Shown here in pieces: positions 24,901 to 36,785 of a stretch of 64,000 bases of DNA. Every line of letters begins with the position of its first letter. The stretch's first letter is position 1. The translations under genes and the position numbers were made by a program. Source of the DNA: Synaphobranchus kaupii (taxonomy: Eukaryota; Chordata; Actinopteri; Anguilliformes; Synaphobranchidae); the NCBI GenBank assembly GCA_029718625.1, contig CM056391.1, forward strand, positions 27,816,281 through 27,880,280, written 5' to 3'. The notes beneath the pieces were generated by a model. That model saw nothing but the letters and a program-made list of their open reading frames with translations. It did not search any database and was not told the DNA's origin.

Positions 24901-27749
24901 ACCACGAGGCTAACGTTGTCATAAAATTTCTTCTTACCGTGAAAAATCAGACTTGTTTACATTTCTGGACAGATGTTATGTCAGTCTGTTACCATGTCGG
25001 CACTTTCACCACAAGTCAGCAATTATATCAAGAGATATCCTCTTTGGAAACCAAAAAAAAAAGAAAAGGGCTTAATGTTATGCTGTTACTCTGGGCTAAA
25101 AAAATAGTTGGCTACACGTAGCCTAAGACTACGATAACTTTGGGACTAAACGGGCAACTTTTTAGTTCATAAAACTGAAAAGTAGGCTAACTTAGATATC
25201 TACAAGTGGCTTAGAAGTTGGTGCTGTTCGGTCAGAGTTGTGTGGAACTGCTAGTCACTACATGGCAAAATATCTTTTAAGCAAACTATCCACCTTGCTC
25301 TCTCAAATTGATTTGCCCAGACTTGTGATTCAGAAAAATGTTAAACAATACCGTAAAGTTTTCTGTGCTGTGGCAGTTTAATGAGCGTGTCAGAGACAGA
25401 GCGAGTAAAATTCGGGACTTGGGAGAAATCTCGCATTGCATGAGACTGTCGTTCAATGGCAGTTCAAACTCTCAATTAGCCTTGTCTTGCTACCGAATTT
25501 ATGCCCCAATGTTAAGTCAATGGATAAGTAATTTCCAGTATCATAGAATTATAAAGGTTTATTTAAAAAACTGTACAATAAACAGAAATGTGAACCATCA
25601 AAAGCATTAGTCCATGTCATGCCCGACATATCGCTATGTCTACTTTAGCGATTAGAGTTGTAGAATTTGAGTTAGGTTGTTGGAAAAAAACGTTTTAATC
25701 TTAATGCTCATTTTTAAAAGTACTTAACTATATGAAAACGGCTGAACAATTCTTTCCCATATTTGTTTTTTCACAAGATATTGATGAGATTAGTTGATCT
25801 GCCAAGTGGCTTGGTAATTAGTGCTAAAACAGCTGAGATATTGACGGGGGAAATTTGGGTTTTAACATGTAAGTTGCAACCAAAACCAAACTTAGGGGGA
25901 CGCTACTGCATACCCATAATAAGGTAGTTTGATGGTAGCAATGACCAACGGATGGCCAGACTGGTTAAAGCCAGAAACAATGAATGGAAGAGCCCAGCAT
26001 GCCTGCCAGGGTGAAGGGGTTACTATAGGCAACACCTTTTCAGTGGCCTCGCCTGAAGTCACCAGTATGGTGGTCTTTGTCCCCTTGAGTGCTCTCCTCT
26101 TGGCACAAGGTTTCTTTTGGTGGAGACCAGGACCTTGTGATGGATTACCCCCAATCCCACCCGCCCCCTTCACCCTGCCTGATCCATGGCTCTTCCACAT
26201 CACTGGCACAAAAAAGTGCAAACCAATTTTACAGCTGCTTCTGTCAGAAAAGAGTCTCACTTCTCCACCCCCCCCCCCCCCCCCCCCACCCCCTTTCTGC
26301 CTTCCTCCACACCCTCTCCCACCTCAAAACACATGCACACACACACACACACACACACACACAGTCATCCTCTTACCTTTTTGTCTAAACAGCTGGAAAT
26401 ACCTGCTGGTCCATTACTCTGTGTCTTACGGTAGCCTGTGTAGTTAGAGTTCGGTAGAGAAGCTGTCCATGTTATGAAAACATCTCACCGCAACACAGGG
26501 CAGCTCATTTGTGTCCATCTAATGTCACCCCCCCCCCCCCCCCCCCCCCCCCCCACACACACACGAACACAAACACACACACAAACTTTCCATTGTTAAA
26601 CATAGGAGCTTCCCACTCAAGCTTTTAGTCATCGAAGTCCTGACTCAGAGAACTCCCACCATCTTTCTGATGGATCAGCTCTTACTTGATCTGACACGGT
26701 AACCTCTGGACGACCTTTCAGCTGCAAAACGTGAAACGTTTAAACTGAGCATGAACCTGGTTCCAAGTATTTAGAGATGTCTTGTCAGGGTAAGGCACCA
26801 ATATTACCATGTCACTCCTGGGTTCGCCTCCTAGGTTGAGGTAAGCACATAAATAAACCATTCACTAAAGGCAGGGAATGTATTATTATTGGCTAAAGGT
26901 CTGAAGAGAATGAAAGCCTAGGTATTTGTTCCTGTGTTGAGCGAGGGCGAAAGCTCTACTATTGTGCTCTTTCTCCGATGATGGTGCTGTTGTGGTTAAA
27001 TTAGCATCTACACCAATGTCTATGAAGCCTGTGATCTCACAGCAGGGCATAACTCTGACCTCGGGTTAGGAAGGGGGTGGGGACTGGGGAGGAGGGTGTT
27101 CTGGTACCAAGGAGGACACACATGGGACTGCCCGACATGACAACCTAGTGGACAGACATAGTTCCACTGTTTAGGTCAGCTTCCTGCTGTTCCTCTGTCA
27201 TTACACCTCAGTGACCTCTTACTGACTAGATCGCCATTGTCTAAAGCAGCTTCATGGCCCTCTGAAGGTCTAGTAAATCTTTGTTTCTGCTCATTTTCCA
27301 GCCAATTAACTCAGGGCTTTCTTCTCTGGGCTATAACTATTCTGTAGCTGAGATTGTGACACTTTGCCTGGCCCTGCAAGTTCAGTACTATCAGAAGATC
27401 TCAGCATGGCAGAGTCTTTTTCAGTCTAAAGGAAAAATATTTAATGATTATTCACTTTGCTCTTGGCTCTGCTAGCTGGTCTTAGTGCTTAAACACACTA
27501 GTCATAATGGGAATGTGTAATGTTTTGTGTGTGCTCTTTCAGCTTTTTTTTTTGAGCTTTCCCCTCTATTTTTAGTCCTTTTGCCCTGTCGCTAAAATTA
27601 ATGTGGACAAACTATAACAACACCATAGTTTGAGAGACAAAATTAAGAGGACTGCTTCACCTGCCAGATCTCTGCTGGATGTGACAGAATTACCACAAAA
27701 GCTTTGAAACGTGAATTATGAGGGAACACAACACAGTGCAACACAATAG
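21953..27749. other. Non-coding DNA with simple repeats
   Basis: No gene is supported. A GT-rich stretch lies at 22941-22992, C runs at 26268-26287 and 26528-26554, and a CA repeat at 26336-26362. Sequence such as ATTCATGAATGAGGCCC near 23925 is typical of dispersed fish repeats. The 172-codon frame at 25929-26447 is extended by the C run and resembles nothing known. Confidence 0.45.
26528..26554. repeat. Poly-C run, 27 bases
   Basis: Uninterrupted C followed by CA repeats. Confidence 0.98.
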
Positions 27750-28515
27750 CAGTGGTTCCCAAACTCGGTCCTCTGGGACCACTGTGTATGCTGGTTTTCG
27801 TTCCAACCACAATTGCAATCCCGGAATTTTAACATGATGTTAATTGTTCTTAATTAGGTGTTTGTCATATTTAGAGGGATTATTTACCCTCTTAAGCCAC
27901 ATTATGTTAGCAATAGCTATTCATGTCATGAATAATAAAAGTACAATATTCTCATTGTGCTATTGCAAATAATTACAAAAAGGGGCAAAAAAAAAAAAAA
28001 AAATTTTAACTGACCAAATTTATTTTATTTTATTAAATAAAATTAAAGACTGAGGTGAATCAATTGGCTCCTAATTGGTGAAATTGTGGATATATGGCCA
28101 CTAAAACTAACCATTTGATAAATAATGAAAAAAAGACAAAGAAAATGATAACGAGCCAAACTTGCAGTGTTAATACATTTAAGAAAAACTTGATGAGGGA
28201 ACTTAAAAACTCACATTTTCAACTACCTAATTAGGAGCCAATTGATTCACCCCAGTCTTTAATTTGATCGGTTTAAATAAAACAAAACAAAACAGCCCAA
28301 TACGCACAGTAGGAACATGGGAATTTTTATTCTGCATGGCATGCATAGCTATTTCTGACATGATGTGGCTTAAGAGGGTAAATAATCCCTCTAAACATGA
28401 AAAGCACCTAATTAAGAAAAATGAACAGCTTGTTAGGATTTTGGGATTGCAATTGTGGTTGGAACGAAAACCAGCATACACAGTGGTCCCAGAGGGCCGA
28501 GTTTGGGAACCATTG
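27750..28515. mobile_element. hAT-type fold-back MITE
   Basis: The left end CAGTGGTTCCCAAACTCGG pairs with the right end, whose complement is CAATGGTTCCCAAACTCGG. Complementarity continues through ACCACTGTGTATGCTGGTTT, AACCACAATTGCAATCC and TTAAGAGGGTAAATAATCCC to an A-rich middle, giving arms of about 200-350 bases. The C-A-G-T-G-G-T-T-C-C-C terminus is typical of hAT. A flanking 8-bp duplication is not convincing. Confidence 0.85.
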
Positions 28516-29171
28516 CCTTATAGGATTATAAACAAGACTTTGCTTCAGCAGACATGGTGACAAATACCTCTGCAAAAGCATTATGATGACCATCCTTAAA
28601 GTAAACATAAATTCCCCCATTTTAGGAGTAGTTGCTGCATTTCCTTTGTAATTTTCAACGGATAAAATCTAATTTTTTTTTAAATGCGTACAGGGCCATC
28701 ATTCAAACAAGGAATTTAAATGCATTCACGGCCACATTAAGGGCATAAACGGCGGGGGGAAAAGTGCAGAAAGACGTAATCATCCTCCAGGAACATTGTC
28801 ATAGTACATGGGGCTGTAGCATCTCAGGCCAGTCTATTCAATGTGAAGGCAGCACTTACACATATTTTCCCTCTGCGCCTCGTGCTGTCTGCAGGCCTCT
28901 CTCAGGCCCTAGGCGAAGCTCGCCGTGTTAAATATTTAGCACGGGCTGTCCAACGAGGGCCTGCTTGCCCCCGCCGCACACCGCCCAGCGCTCAGAGTCT
29001 GCTCAGACGCTGGGGTCAAAAAAAGGCAAAGTAAATGCAACAGTAACAACGGTCCCTAACCTCTTCTCCCCTACAGCACGTACCAAAGCATCATGGGAAG
29101 TTAAAAGCTAATAATAATAATAATTCATGGAAATAAACTTCACAGATATTGCATATATATATATATATATA
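28516..29171. promoter_or_regulatory. Conserved-looking non-coding block between two fold-backs
   Basis: About 28640-29060 is repeat-free with AAGGAATTTAAATGCATTC, GTAATCATCCTCC and TGTTAAATATTTAGCACGG. It is an isolated non-repeat island between two mobile elements, as expected if it is under constraint. Confidence 0.38.
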
Positions 29172-30342
29172 CAGTCATGGACGAAAGTGTTGGCACCCCC
29201 CTGTAAAGATGATCAAAAAGGGTTATAAAAAATTTACCGTTTGGTGAATTAGCTTAATCTCACACTGAAAAAACAAGAAGAATCCAACCTTTAATTGACG
29301 TTAATTTATTATGAGAAAAAAAAATCCCACATCAAGAAATAATGATTTTTAACAAAACCACGTTGGCCACAATTATTGGCACCCCTGCATTTATATATAG
29401 AATAAAGTAATAATTTTTAATATTTGGTCACATATCCTTTCCATGCCATGACTTCCTGATGTCTGTGACCCAACAACATCAAAAGACTCTTGATATCTTA
29501 TTTTCTGGTACTCTTACAAGCGATGCTATAACATCTCTGCATTTGAATGGATCTCTATGGGAATTGGGGGGTGGGTCTAGATTTAGCTGTAAATTACACT
29601 GGAACAGTATGGAACACATGGTTGGCTAAATGGCTGTAAGTCATCAAGGGTCTGACGTATCAAACAAGCTTTAATCCATCACTCTGTTGCCAGATATGCA
29701 GTAGATATGGATGAATAACTTGAAGGGTTTCTTCTCCTGACTTATTTTTCCATAGAGTTCAATAGGAAAATTTGTCAGGAGAAACAACCCTTAAAGTGAT
29801 CCATCCATATCTACTGCATATCTGGCAGCAGAGTGATTGTTTAAGGCTTGTTTGATACCTCAGACCCTTGTTGACTTACAGCCATTTTACCAACCATGTA
29901 TTCCATACTGTTCCAGTATAATTTACAGCTAAATCTAGTCCCACCCCCCAATTCCCATAGAGATCCATTCAAATGCAGAGATGTTATAGTATCGCTTGTA
30001 AGAGTACCAGAAAATAAGATATCAAGAGTCTTTTGATGTTGTTGGGTCACAGACATCAGGAAGTCATGGCATGCAAAGGATATGTGACCAAATATTAAAA
30101 ATTATTACTTTATTCTATATATAAATGCAGGGGTGCCAATAATTGTGGCCAACGTGGTTTTGTTAAAAATAATTATTTCTTGATGTGGGATTTTTTTTTC
30201 TCATAATAAATTAACGTCAATTAAAGGTTGGATTCTTCTTGTTTTTTCAGTGTGAGATTAAGCTAATTCACCAAACGGTGAATTTTTTATAACCCTTTTT
30301 GCTCATCTTTACAGGGGGTGCCAACACTTTCGTCCATGACTG
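29172..30342. mobile_element. Fold-back Tc1-type MITE, copy 2 (near-complete palindrome)
   Basis: CAGTCATGGACGAAAGTGTTGG at the left is mirrored exactly at the right, with TA on both sides. Arms of about 580 bases pair almost to the centre (near 29760). It shares the arm interior with copy 1 (6177-7067) but has a different outermost end. The minus-strand open frame at 29841-30056 is arm sequence, not a gene. Confidence 0.94.

Positions 30343-30350
<8 letters not shown>

Positions 30351-30374
<24 letters not shown>
30351..30374. repeat. (GA)n microsatellite
   Basis: Short pure GA repeat directly beside the fold-back end. Confidence 0.95.
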
Positions 30375-30429
30375 ACACACAGTTAATGACAGATTTTCTT
30401 TCCTTGGACATGTGCTGTTTTGCAGATGT

Positions 30430-30880
30430 GACAGTTTGCAAAAGGAGACTGCCTGGGGCCCACAATAAATTTACATCATTTGCACCATGAAAGTTTAAAA
30501 CTGATTCCTTAAAGACATTGTGGCGCTCTTCTATTTAGAGATAATTTAATTGCGACTCATCACATTTCCTGCTGAAACACATTTTATTTGATGGAATAAT
30601 TGTGTGTTTAATTAAATTTCTGCTGGTATGAGACGGTTTGAGAGAAGCTATATATTTGCCAAATCCTTTGTCGTTCCCCTATTTTCTGCCTTGCCTGTCA
30701 GTTAAATTATCCGTCAAGCATAAAAGATGTACGCTGTGCCGCCATGTATTTCAAAGGTTACTCTCGTTCAGCACAAGCACACGGGTGACACAAATCGCAA
30801 GTGACCTTTTCCAATAGAAATAGCCAATAGGAAGGGTTCCTTGTTTCTGCATCAGCCAGAAATGAGATCAGGCAAGATAT
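30430..30880. promoter_or_regulatory. Conserved-looking non-coding block
   Basis: Strongly enhancer-like: GATAATTTAATTGCGACTCATC, GGAATAATTGTGTGTTTAATTAAAT, GTCAGTTAAATTATCCGTCAAG and CAATAGAAATAGCCAATAGG. Repeat-free over 450 bases, with several TAATTA/CAATTA cores. Confidence 0.42.
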
Positions 30881-33800
30881 TTCTCTGTCCTTACCTCCTG
30901 TATTAATCAGTGAATGTGCATGTGAAAGGCCCATGTACTCTGCTCTTCACTGTAAAGGAGGACAAAGATACAAACAGTGTCGTCACACGCTACAAGACTC
31001 ATTATAAACATTCTCTGCCCTGGACCACATACCCCAGGAAATGTACATACAATACCAGCTATTTAATGAAGACATTGATTATTTTTTGCACCGAAAATGA
31101 CAAAAACACAAAGTCATGCAATAAATTGTAACTTGCTTCTGATTTCTCTCTCTCTCCGCGTGTCCAGTCCCACGGATAGAGTGCGTTTACATCCCTTTGA
31201 ACAGAGCAGCTACTGTTAAAATGCACATTTTTAAATAAGGTTAATTTCACATATTGCTAACCATATCATACATTGTGATCACAGTGATCTCCCTGACTTC
31301 ACATACTAGTTTTGTTGTCTCTACTCTACCTCTTCCCAGGTAGATGCAGTTCATTATTTCAAAGTAATTTGTAACCATCCGCTGTTTCGCTTTTTAAAAC
31401 TTCAATAAAGGAGTACGGAGCTCAATGACCCTGCCATGTAGCTGCGCCATTGCATGCACTTAGGAAATGCTGTAAAGGGGAAGATATACTTTAATTCAGT
31501 TTTGATCGCTAGAATTACTGGCAGCATTTATTGAACCTTGTGGCATTCAATAATAGCATTCCGCTTTCTTGGGTGGGTTTGGGGAAGTCTGTTTTAAAAT
31601 TAACCTTTCAAATGGCTACGGCCATTCTGTTTAGAATAACGGTAATACATGTTCAGAAACATTACCTGTTTATATTGGAACACACAAAGGCATTATTGCA
31701 GTCTACCAAAAAACTTGTCATTGTCCTTGAAATACTAGAAATGGTCTCTAAAGCAATGTGCGAGGTAACCGTATGCTGTCATGGGATTGTGTTTTTTTTT
31801 CCCATTGGCAAGGAGTAGGATTGCATTTTCTCTAAGTCTAACATTCACCTGGACTTTAAACATTTAATTTTAACAAATTGTGGTTTGGTGGGTTTTGTCA
31901 CCCATGAAAAAACTAACTTTATGGAAGCCTCGGTCAGTATTCACACTGAATTGACAGGTGGTATTTTCTATTTCTTTTATTTACTTACAGTGATTGCATC
32001 ACAGACGTGTTTGCTGGAGATGAGTATGTCCACCAACTGCAGATGTACCAAGATAACCTGTTGTACTATTTTGTACAGCGAGTCCATTGCAGTGCTTTTC
32101 CATTCAAATTTCCACCCAGTAAAATATACAATAACTGGGCTCATCAGAATTTAGAGGAGGGCAATTTATATTGGCTATATTTATGCGAAAAGTAATGAGT
32201 TTCCATGTAGAACACAGTACAGTCGTGCTAATTACTGCAAGAAGAAAAAAATTATAGGATCCACAGAAATTAGAAATATATATATTTTTTTATTTCTCTC
32301 TCTCATACTCAAACCTGACTTAAATCAAACTCCATTCCTCATCTCTTCTATATGTCATTTTGTCCTCAGCTGTAACTGGGAAGTGCATAGAGAGCCAGAT
32401 TTTGGGTTCTTGATGAGGGCTTAATCCTAGTTCCTGTTCCTGTTCCTGATGTCCTAGTTCCTTTTTCATTGTGTTGGCCTGTCTATTTCAAAAGATAGAT
32501 CATTTTAATTGCTGTTTATAATGTTGTAGTTATCATGTTACAGAGTTACCTACAAAGATTTTTATCATCTAAAACATATTTTTAAAGTGCTTTTTTACAA
32601 CGTTTCCACTTTGGTGACATTTTATGAACTGTTGTATCAAAATAATTTAAAATTATTTGGAAAGAATTCCCTGGAAAAAGTCTTAAAGGTTATATTATTG
32701 CCAAGTACTTATACCTTTAGCACTAAGTCATGAGTTGTGGAATGCCTTTGATGGTGTACTTACAGAACAGTTCTTTTCATAATCTGTTTTCAGGAAATAA
32801 TGATATTTAGGTCACACATTATGTACTGGTAGAAGTTATATAAATGCAGTTAAACATTAAATATTAAGACTTTAAGGTAGAACCATCTTGACTCCAAATT
32901 TATACTTACTGTTGATTACTGTGCATTTACTGTTAGGGCTAGTATACCCAATAATGCATGCTCCAGCAATGTCAGTTAAAAATAGTGTCAAAAGCCAATT
33001 CAGTAGTAATTTGTTCACAACCACACACACAGTTGTGTATACAGGTAAACAAAAGAGAAGCAAGTGTTTTATAAAATGTTGAGTGTGCATGTGTGTGTAT
33101 GTATGGAATAAATACGTACATTATAAAATAGCTTTTTCTTTGTACACTTTGGGTAGCTTGCACTTTGTCTCCGCCCATGACACAACGGTCCACAGGTGGA
33201 GAGCGGAACAGAGAGAGCCTGTTTGGCGACTGTCCTCATGAGCTCTTTGAGTCCCCCAGCTTGGCCCCCAGCTCCAGGGGGACATGCAATGTTGCCAAGC
33301 CCAGGAGAGAGGCCCTGGGTCTTGGACGCTCTCTGTCTGTCTTTCTGGGCGCGGAGTCAACAGCTCCAATGCAGGGCCCGGCACGATGCGGCGACCTCCG
33401 TGCGACCGCTCCCCCTCCATCTGCTGCCAGTTGGGCCTCCCATCCCCCCTCTCCCCCTCTCCCCTTGTCCCCTGAGGTTCCCTGTCTCCCTCAGTCCCTG
33501 CTCTTGCCCAGCACTCAGCTTCTCCAGCCAACAGACGTCATCATGTTGAGTTTTACCCATTCAGTACAGCCAATGGGGCCTTGAACACTTTATAAGTGGA
33601 ATGACTAAATATTGCTAATTCTGAAATAATCTTTAGTTGAGCAGACAAAACTGATATCTGATATAAACAGCACTTTCTTAAAGCATCCAGTTGTTGTCTC
33701 CAAAGCATTCAGCGACCTTTGGCTGAGCAGGGGCCTTCACTATGCATGTCAACATTGGGCTTTTTTGCAGACCCGAGCCTAAGAGGCTGCTGGATTACCC

Positions 33801-36219
33801 TCTTTACCTAGACAAATTAATTGTTCTGAATGTGCAACCAGAATGCATCGTACAGATACTGTGGGAAAATTTTGTCTATTATTTCATTACCTCCTGACAG
33901 AATGAATCCTATTTTTTAGCGCCACACACGATTCTACATCAAACCTGGGGAAAGCTAGGCTATGTGCAAGCCATGAAATACACTCTGCGAGGTCCCTGCA
34001 GTGAGGTGCAATATTTGCTGCATATTTTTTGATCATTCTGGACTGAGGTTGTGTGGCCCTGTGGCACCTTCACATTAGGGCGACCTTTCAGCTGCATTCT
34101 GAGGCATTCTGAGCCAATCGTGCCTTATGCCATTCAATAAATTAATGGTGCGTGACCACAAAAAGGAGGACTTACACTGTATTGTCTTACACTGTATTGA
34201 TTCTTTTTTTTCTCACTGCTGCTTGGATGCACCTCACCTGGTCGAAGCTCAATCAATGGTATTGTTTTTCTCTTTCTTAATTACACTTGAACGATCTGAG
34301 AACATGAAAGGTTTGTAGGTTGCGTTAACATTGGCTCGTGGGAAGGGGAGGCCATAGAAGCCCTGTGTGAGGGAAGGACGGTCTACAGCTGGTGAATTCT
34401 GAATGAGAATAAGACAGAGCAGAGAAAGGGGTATACTACAGACTGTGGACTGGGAAATCGTCTCAGTTTGATCCAAACAGCCCCACAGGAACCACAAATT
34501 TAAGAACACCATTTACTGGATACGTAGTGATTACACTCTTAGGGAGGATATTAATGTTTTTTTTCAGTGTGTTTGTTGTGAAATGCAGCTTACTGCACCA
34601 AGTAATTGCAATGCAGCTCACTGCATGTGCATTCCTGTTAATTAGACTTGGAAGAGGGCAGAATGCTCCGTTCACAGATCTGATGTCACCCCGCTCCCCT
34701 GTGAGTCTTTATAATGCTTCCGATGCCTGTTTTCACTTTCGTTATCAGCTAGTCAGCGCTCTCAGCATCGGTGACTACCCAGCTGAAGAGTGTTAAGCAA
34801 ACCGAGGTTGAGTCCAATGTATAGCCAGGTCCAAATCCAGCCATTGAGCCAGCCACTCTCACAGAAGCCTATGATACAGCCCACTGGATTGATCCTCAAG
34901 TCACGGCATGTGTCTGTGCTTCTGTGAACACAGGGTGAAGGGCTGTAGGAGGGGAGTAGGAGGGGAGGGGAGAGTAGTGGAGTTGGGGGGGGGGGGGGGG
35001 GGGGGGGTGAGCACCTTTAAGGGGTGAGATAAGTGTGGACGTGTGGACAGAAGGGTTTCTCTTCCCCCATTAGCCATTGGGGGCGGCTGGGACTTAAGAG
35101 GTCCAGAGGTATTCACAGGCTCCAGCTCCAAATTACAGGCCCTGAAGTAAACTCCAGGAAGGTCATTGTTCCTTAAGTGCCAAGGGCCACAAACCTGATC
35201 CATGCTCAGAAATAGCAGCCTCTTAACCTTGTTTAACACTTTCTACATTACCATCGGCGGATTCACGTGAAGGGCACTCATTAAATGTCCTTTTGTCACA
35301 AGTGTTGGCACTCGCCGGCTCAGGGAAGATTAGTGCTGGCGTGGAACAAGTTATCACGGTAAACCCCTTGATTTTAATGACTCGGGTATTAGACCAGTCC
35401 AGTGCTCTCCAAGCCATGAGAGCGCTAAGGTAATGCAAGGTTTAGCGACATGCTAATAGGTTTTCACCACTTGTCCTTGAGAGCGGGTGCTTGAGCATGA
35501 AACGCGATTTGTGTCCACGCACTATGCATAAATAGCTGTGAGGGAAACGAGCCCAGGTTTCATTTTCAACATATTTACCTTTGCAGGAAGAAGACACTAT
35601 TGGCCATGTTTGTCCGTTTGTTTTTCTTCATTGACTTCCCTATGCGTTTATCTAGCATTCATTACTTTTTGTGAGACTTGATTTTTTTTCTTTCATTTTT
35701 TCTATGGATTTATCCTATTTTTCTGTGTATTTATCCCCAGGTAGGTGTGGAACTTCTAACACTGGCCATTTTGCCATCGCACTGTTTACAGTGGTCCCAC
35801 TCTTGTAGGGTTGAAGTCTGATTCAATGGACCTAAATCTCAGTTTTGCAGGTTAATACAGTTCACCTAGCATTAATATTATGTAATAGTATTACCTAACA
35901 TTGTTATTTTTAGCTATTAGCTATTACCATGCCAAACGGTATGTAACATGTAAAATTTGCCTATTCTGGTGTTTATCTGACACGGTGCTTTGCAAGTGTT
36001 TGCATGATAAATTGTGTGGTTTCATTGTGTGAATATGTGTAATATCTTGGACACAGCTGCAGGACTAATATAGCAGCAGTTTGTCAGAAAGGCTTGTTGG
36101 GAAGGAGCAGTGTGGAATTACTGTCCCCAGATCCACTGTGCATCTGCAGGGGCTGTTGTGCTGAGTGTAATTGTGTCTTGTCATATTTAAATACTCCTTA
36201 AAAACAAAAATTGTGACAA
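30881..36219. other. Non-coding flank, possible elp4 last intron
   Basis: No gene is supported. A GC-rich block at 33165-33585 has overlapping open frames on both strands; I compared it with elp4 exon 9 without a match. A 23-base G run lies at 34985-35007. Repeat-free blocks at 33700-34080, 34540-34800 and 35090-35560 may be regulatory. Confidence 0.4.
34985..35007. repeat. Poly-G run, 23 bases
   Basis: Uninterrupted G on the plus strand, in a G-rich neighbourhood from about 34935. Confidence 0.98.
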
Positions 36220-36465
36220 TGTGTCTCTTTTCTCCCACCGTTTGTTGCTTTATTTCCCTCCTTTTGCGCTCTTCTCCCTCTTCATCTCCTTCTCTGTTTA
36301 TTTGTGTCTTATGATCTCTTTCTTTATCACATTCCCTGACTCTCTCAGCTCTCCCTCCCTCCATACTCTCTTTATCTCTCTTCCCCTTCCATTCCCTTTC
36401 TTATTTCTCTTCCTCTCGCTCTCTCGCCTCCACCATCTCTCCCCCTGCACTTTCCCTCTCTTCAC

Positions 36466-36516
<51 letters not shown>
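36220..36516 (+). repeat. Long pyrimidine-rich tract ending in (CT)n, before the elp4 exon
   Basis: About 300 bases of the plus strand are mostly C and T, ending in an uninterrupted CT repeat at 36469-36516. It stops about 40 bases before the elp4 acceptor. It could act as an oversized polypyrimidine tract or form triplex DNA; either role is inference. Confidence 0.9.
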
Positions 36517-36519
<3 letters not shown>

Positions 36520-36557
36520 GCTCCCACTCTGCACCTCACAACCCTATGTTTGCACAG

Positions 36558-36785
36558 AAGCTTCACTTGCCTCCAGACTTGTCAGACACAGTGAGCCATT
36601 TGAGCAAACCGGATCTGGCAGAATCCGGCAAGCCGCCGAGGCCAGGGCAGCAGCGCGGCAGCCGCGGGCAACGAGCACCTGGACTCGTAGCGCACCCCAT
36701 CTTTAACCATTTCACTCGCAATCTGCATGACCTTCTAATTAGGGCCAGACATGCGCACTCTCCTTGTCCTTGGCCTGACATCTAG
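36558..36785 (+). pseudogene. elp4: elp4 terminal coding exon, frameshifted near the C-terminus
   Basis: Elp4 is a RecA-fold subunit of the Elongator tRNA-modification complex, and in vertebrates its gene lies tail-to-tail with pax6. After an acceptor ATGTTTGCACAG|AAG the plus strand reads KLHLPPDLSDTV then SHLSKPDLAESGK, matching the human ELP4 end (RLHLPPDLSDTV...DLAESAK). From 36633 the frame diverges: as written it runs to TAG at 36783-36785 (76 codons). One frame over, the ancestral end is visible as A-A-G-N-E-H-L-D-S then TAG at 36688-36690, matching human G-G-K-K-H-L-D-F. From exon start to the ancestral stop is 133 nt against 132 in human, so a single-base net insertion explains the shift. 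No other elp4 exon was found in the window; the rest may lie to the left of it or be lost. It is either a decaying remnant or a live gene with a changed tail. Confidence 0.8.

Noticed and set aside
24792..25121. 109-codon plus-strand open frame
   Set aside because: It matches no family I recognise and lies in repeat-like DNA. There is no splice context or partner exon.
25929..26447. 172-codon plus-strand open frame
   Set aside because: Its second half is a translated poly-C and CA repeat, the first half matches no family I know, and a comparable frame exists on the opposite strand.
29841..30056. 71-codon minus-strand open frame
   Set aside because: It lies wholly within one arm of the fold-back element, and a similar frame occurs in the opposite arm.
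33165..33584. Possible elp4 exon 9 upstream of the terminal exon
   Set aside because: A loose E-R...L-F-G-D resemblance to the ELP4 S-E-R-E-T-N-P-L-Y-K-D segment does not extend, and the expected D-L-A-F-K-L-K-R-K ending is absent.
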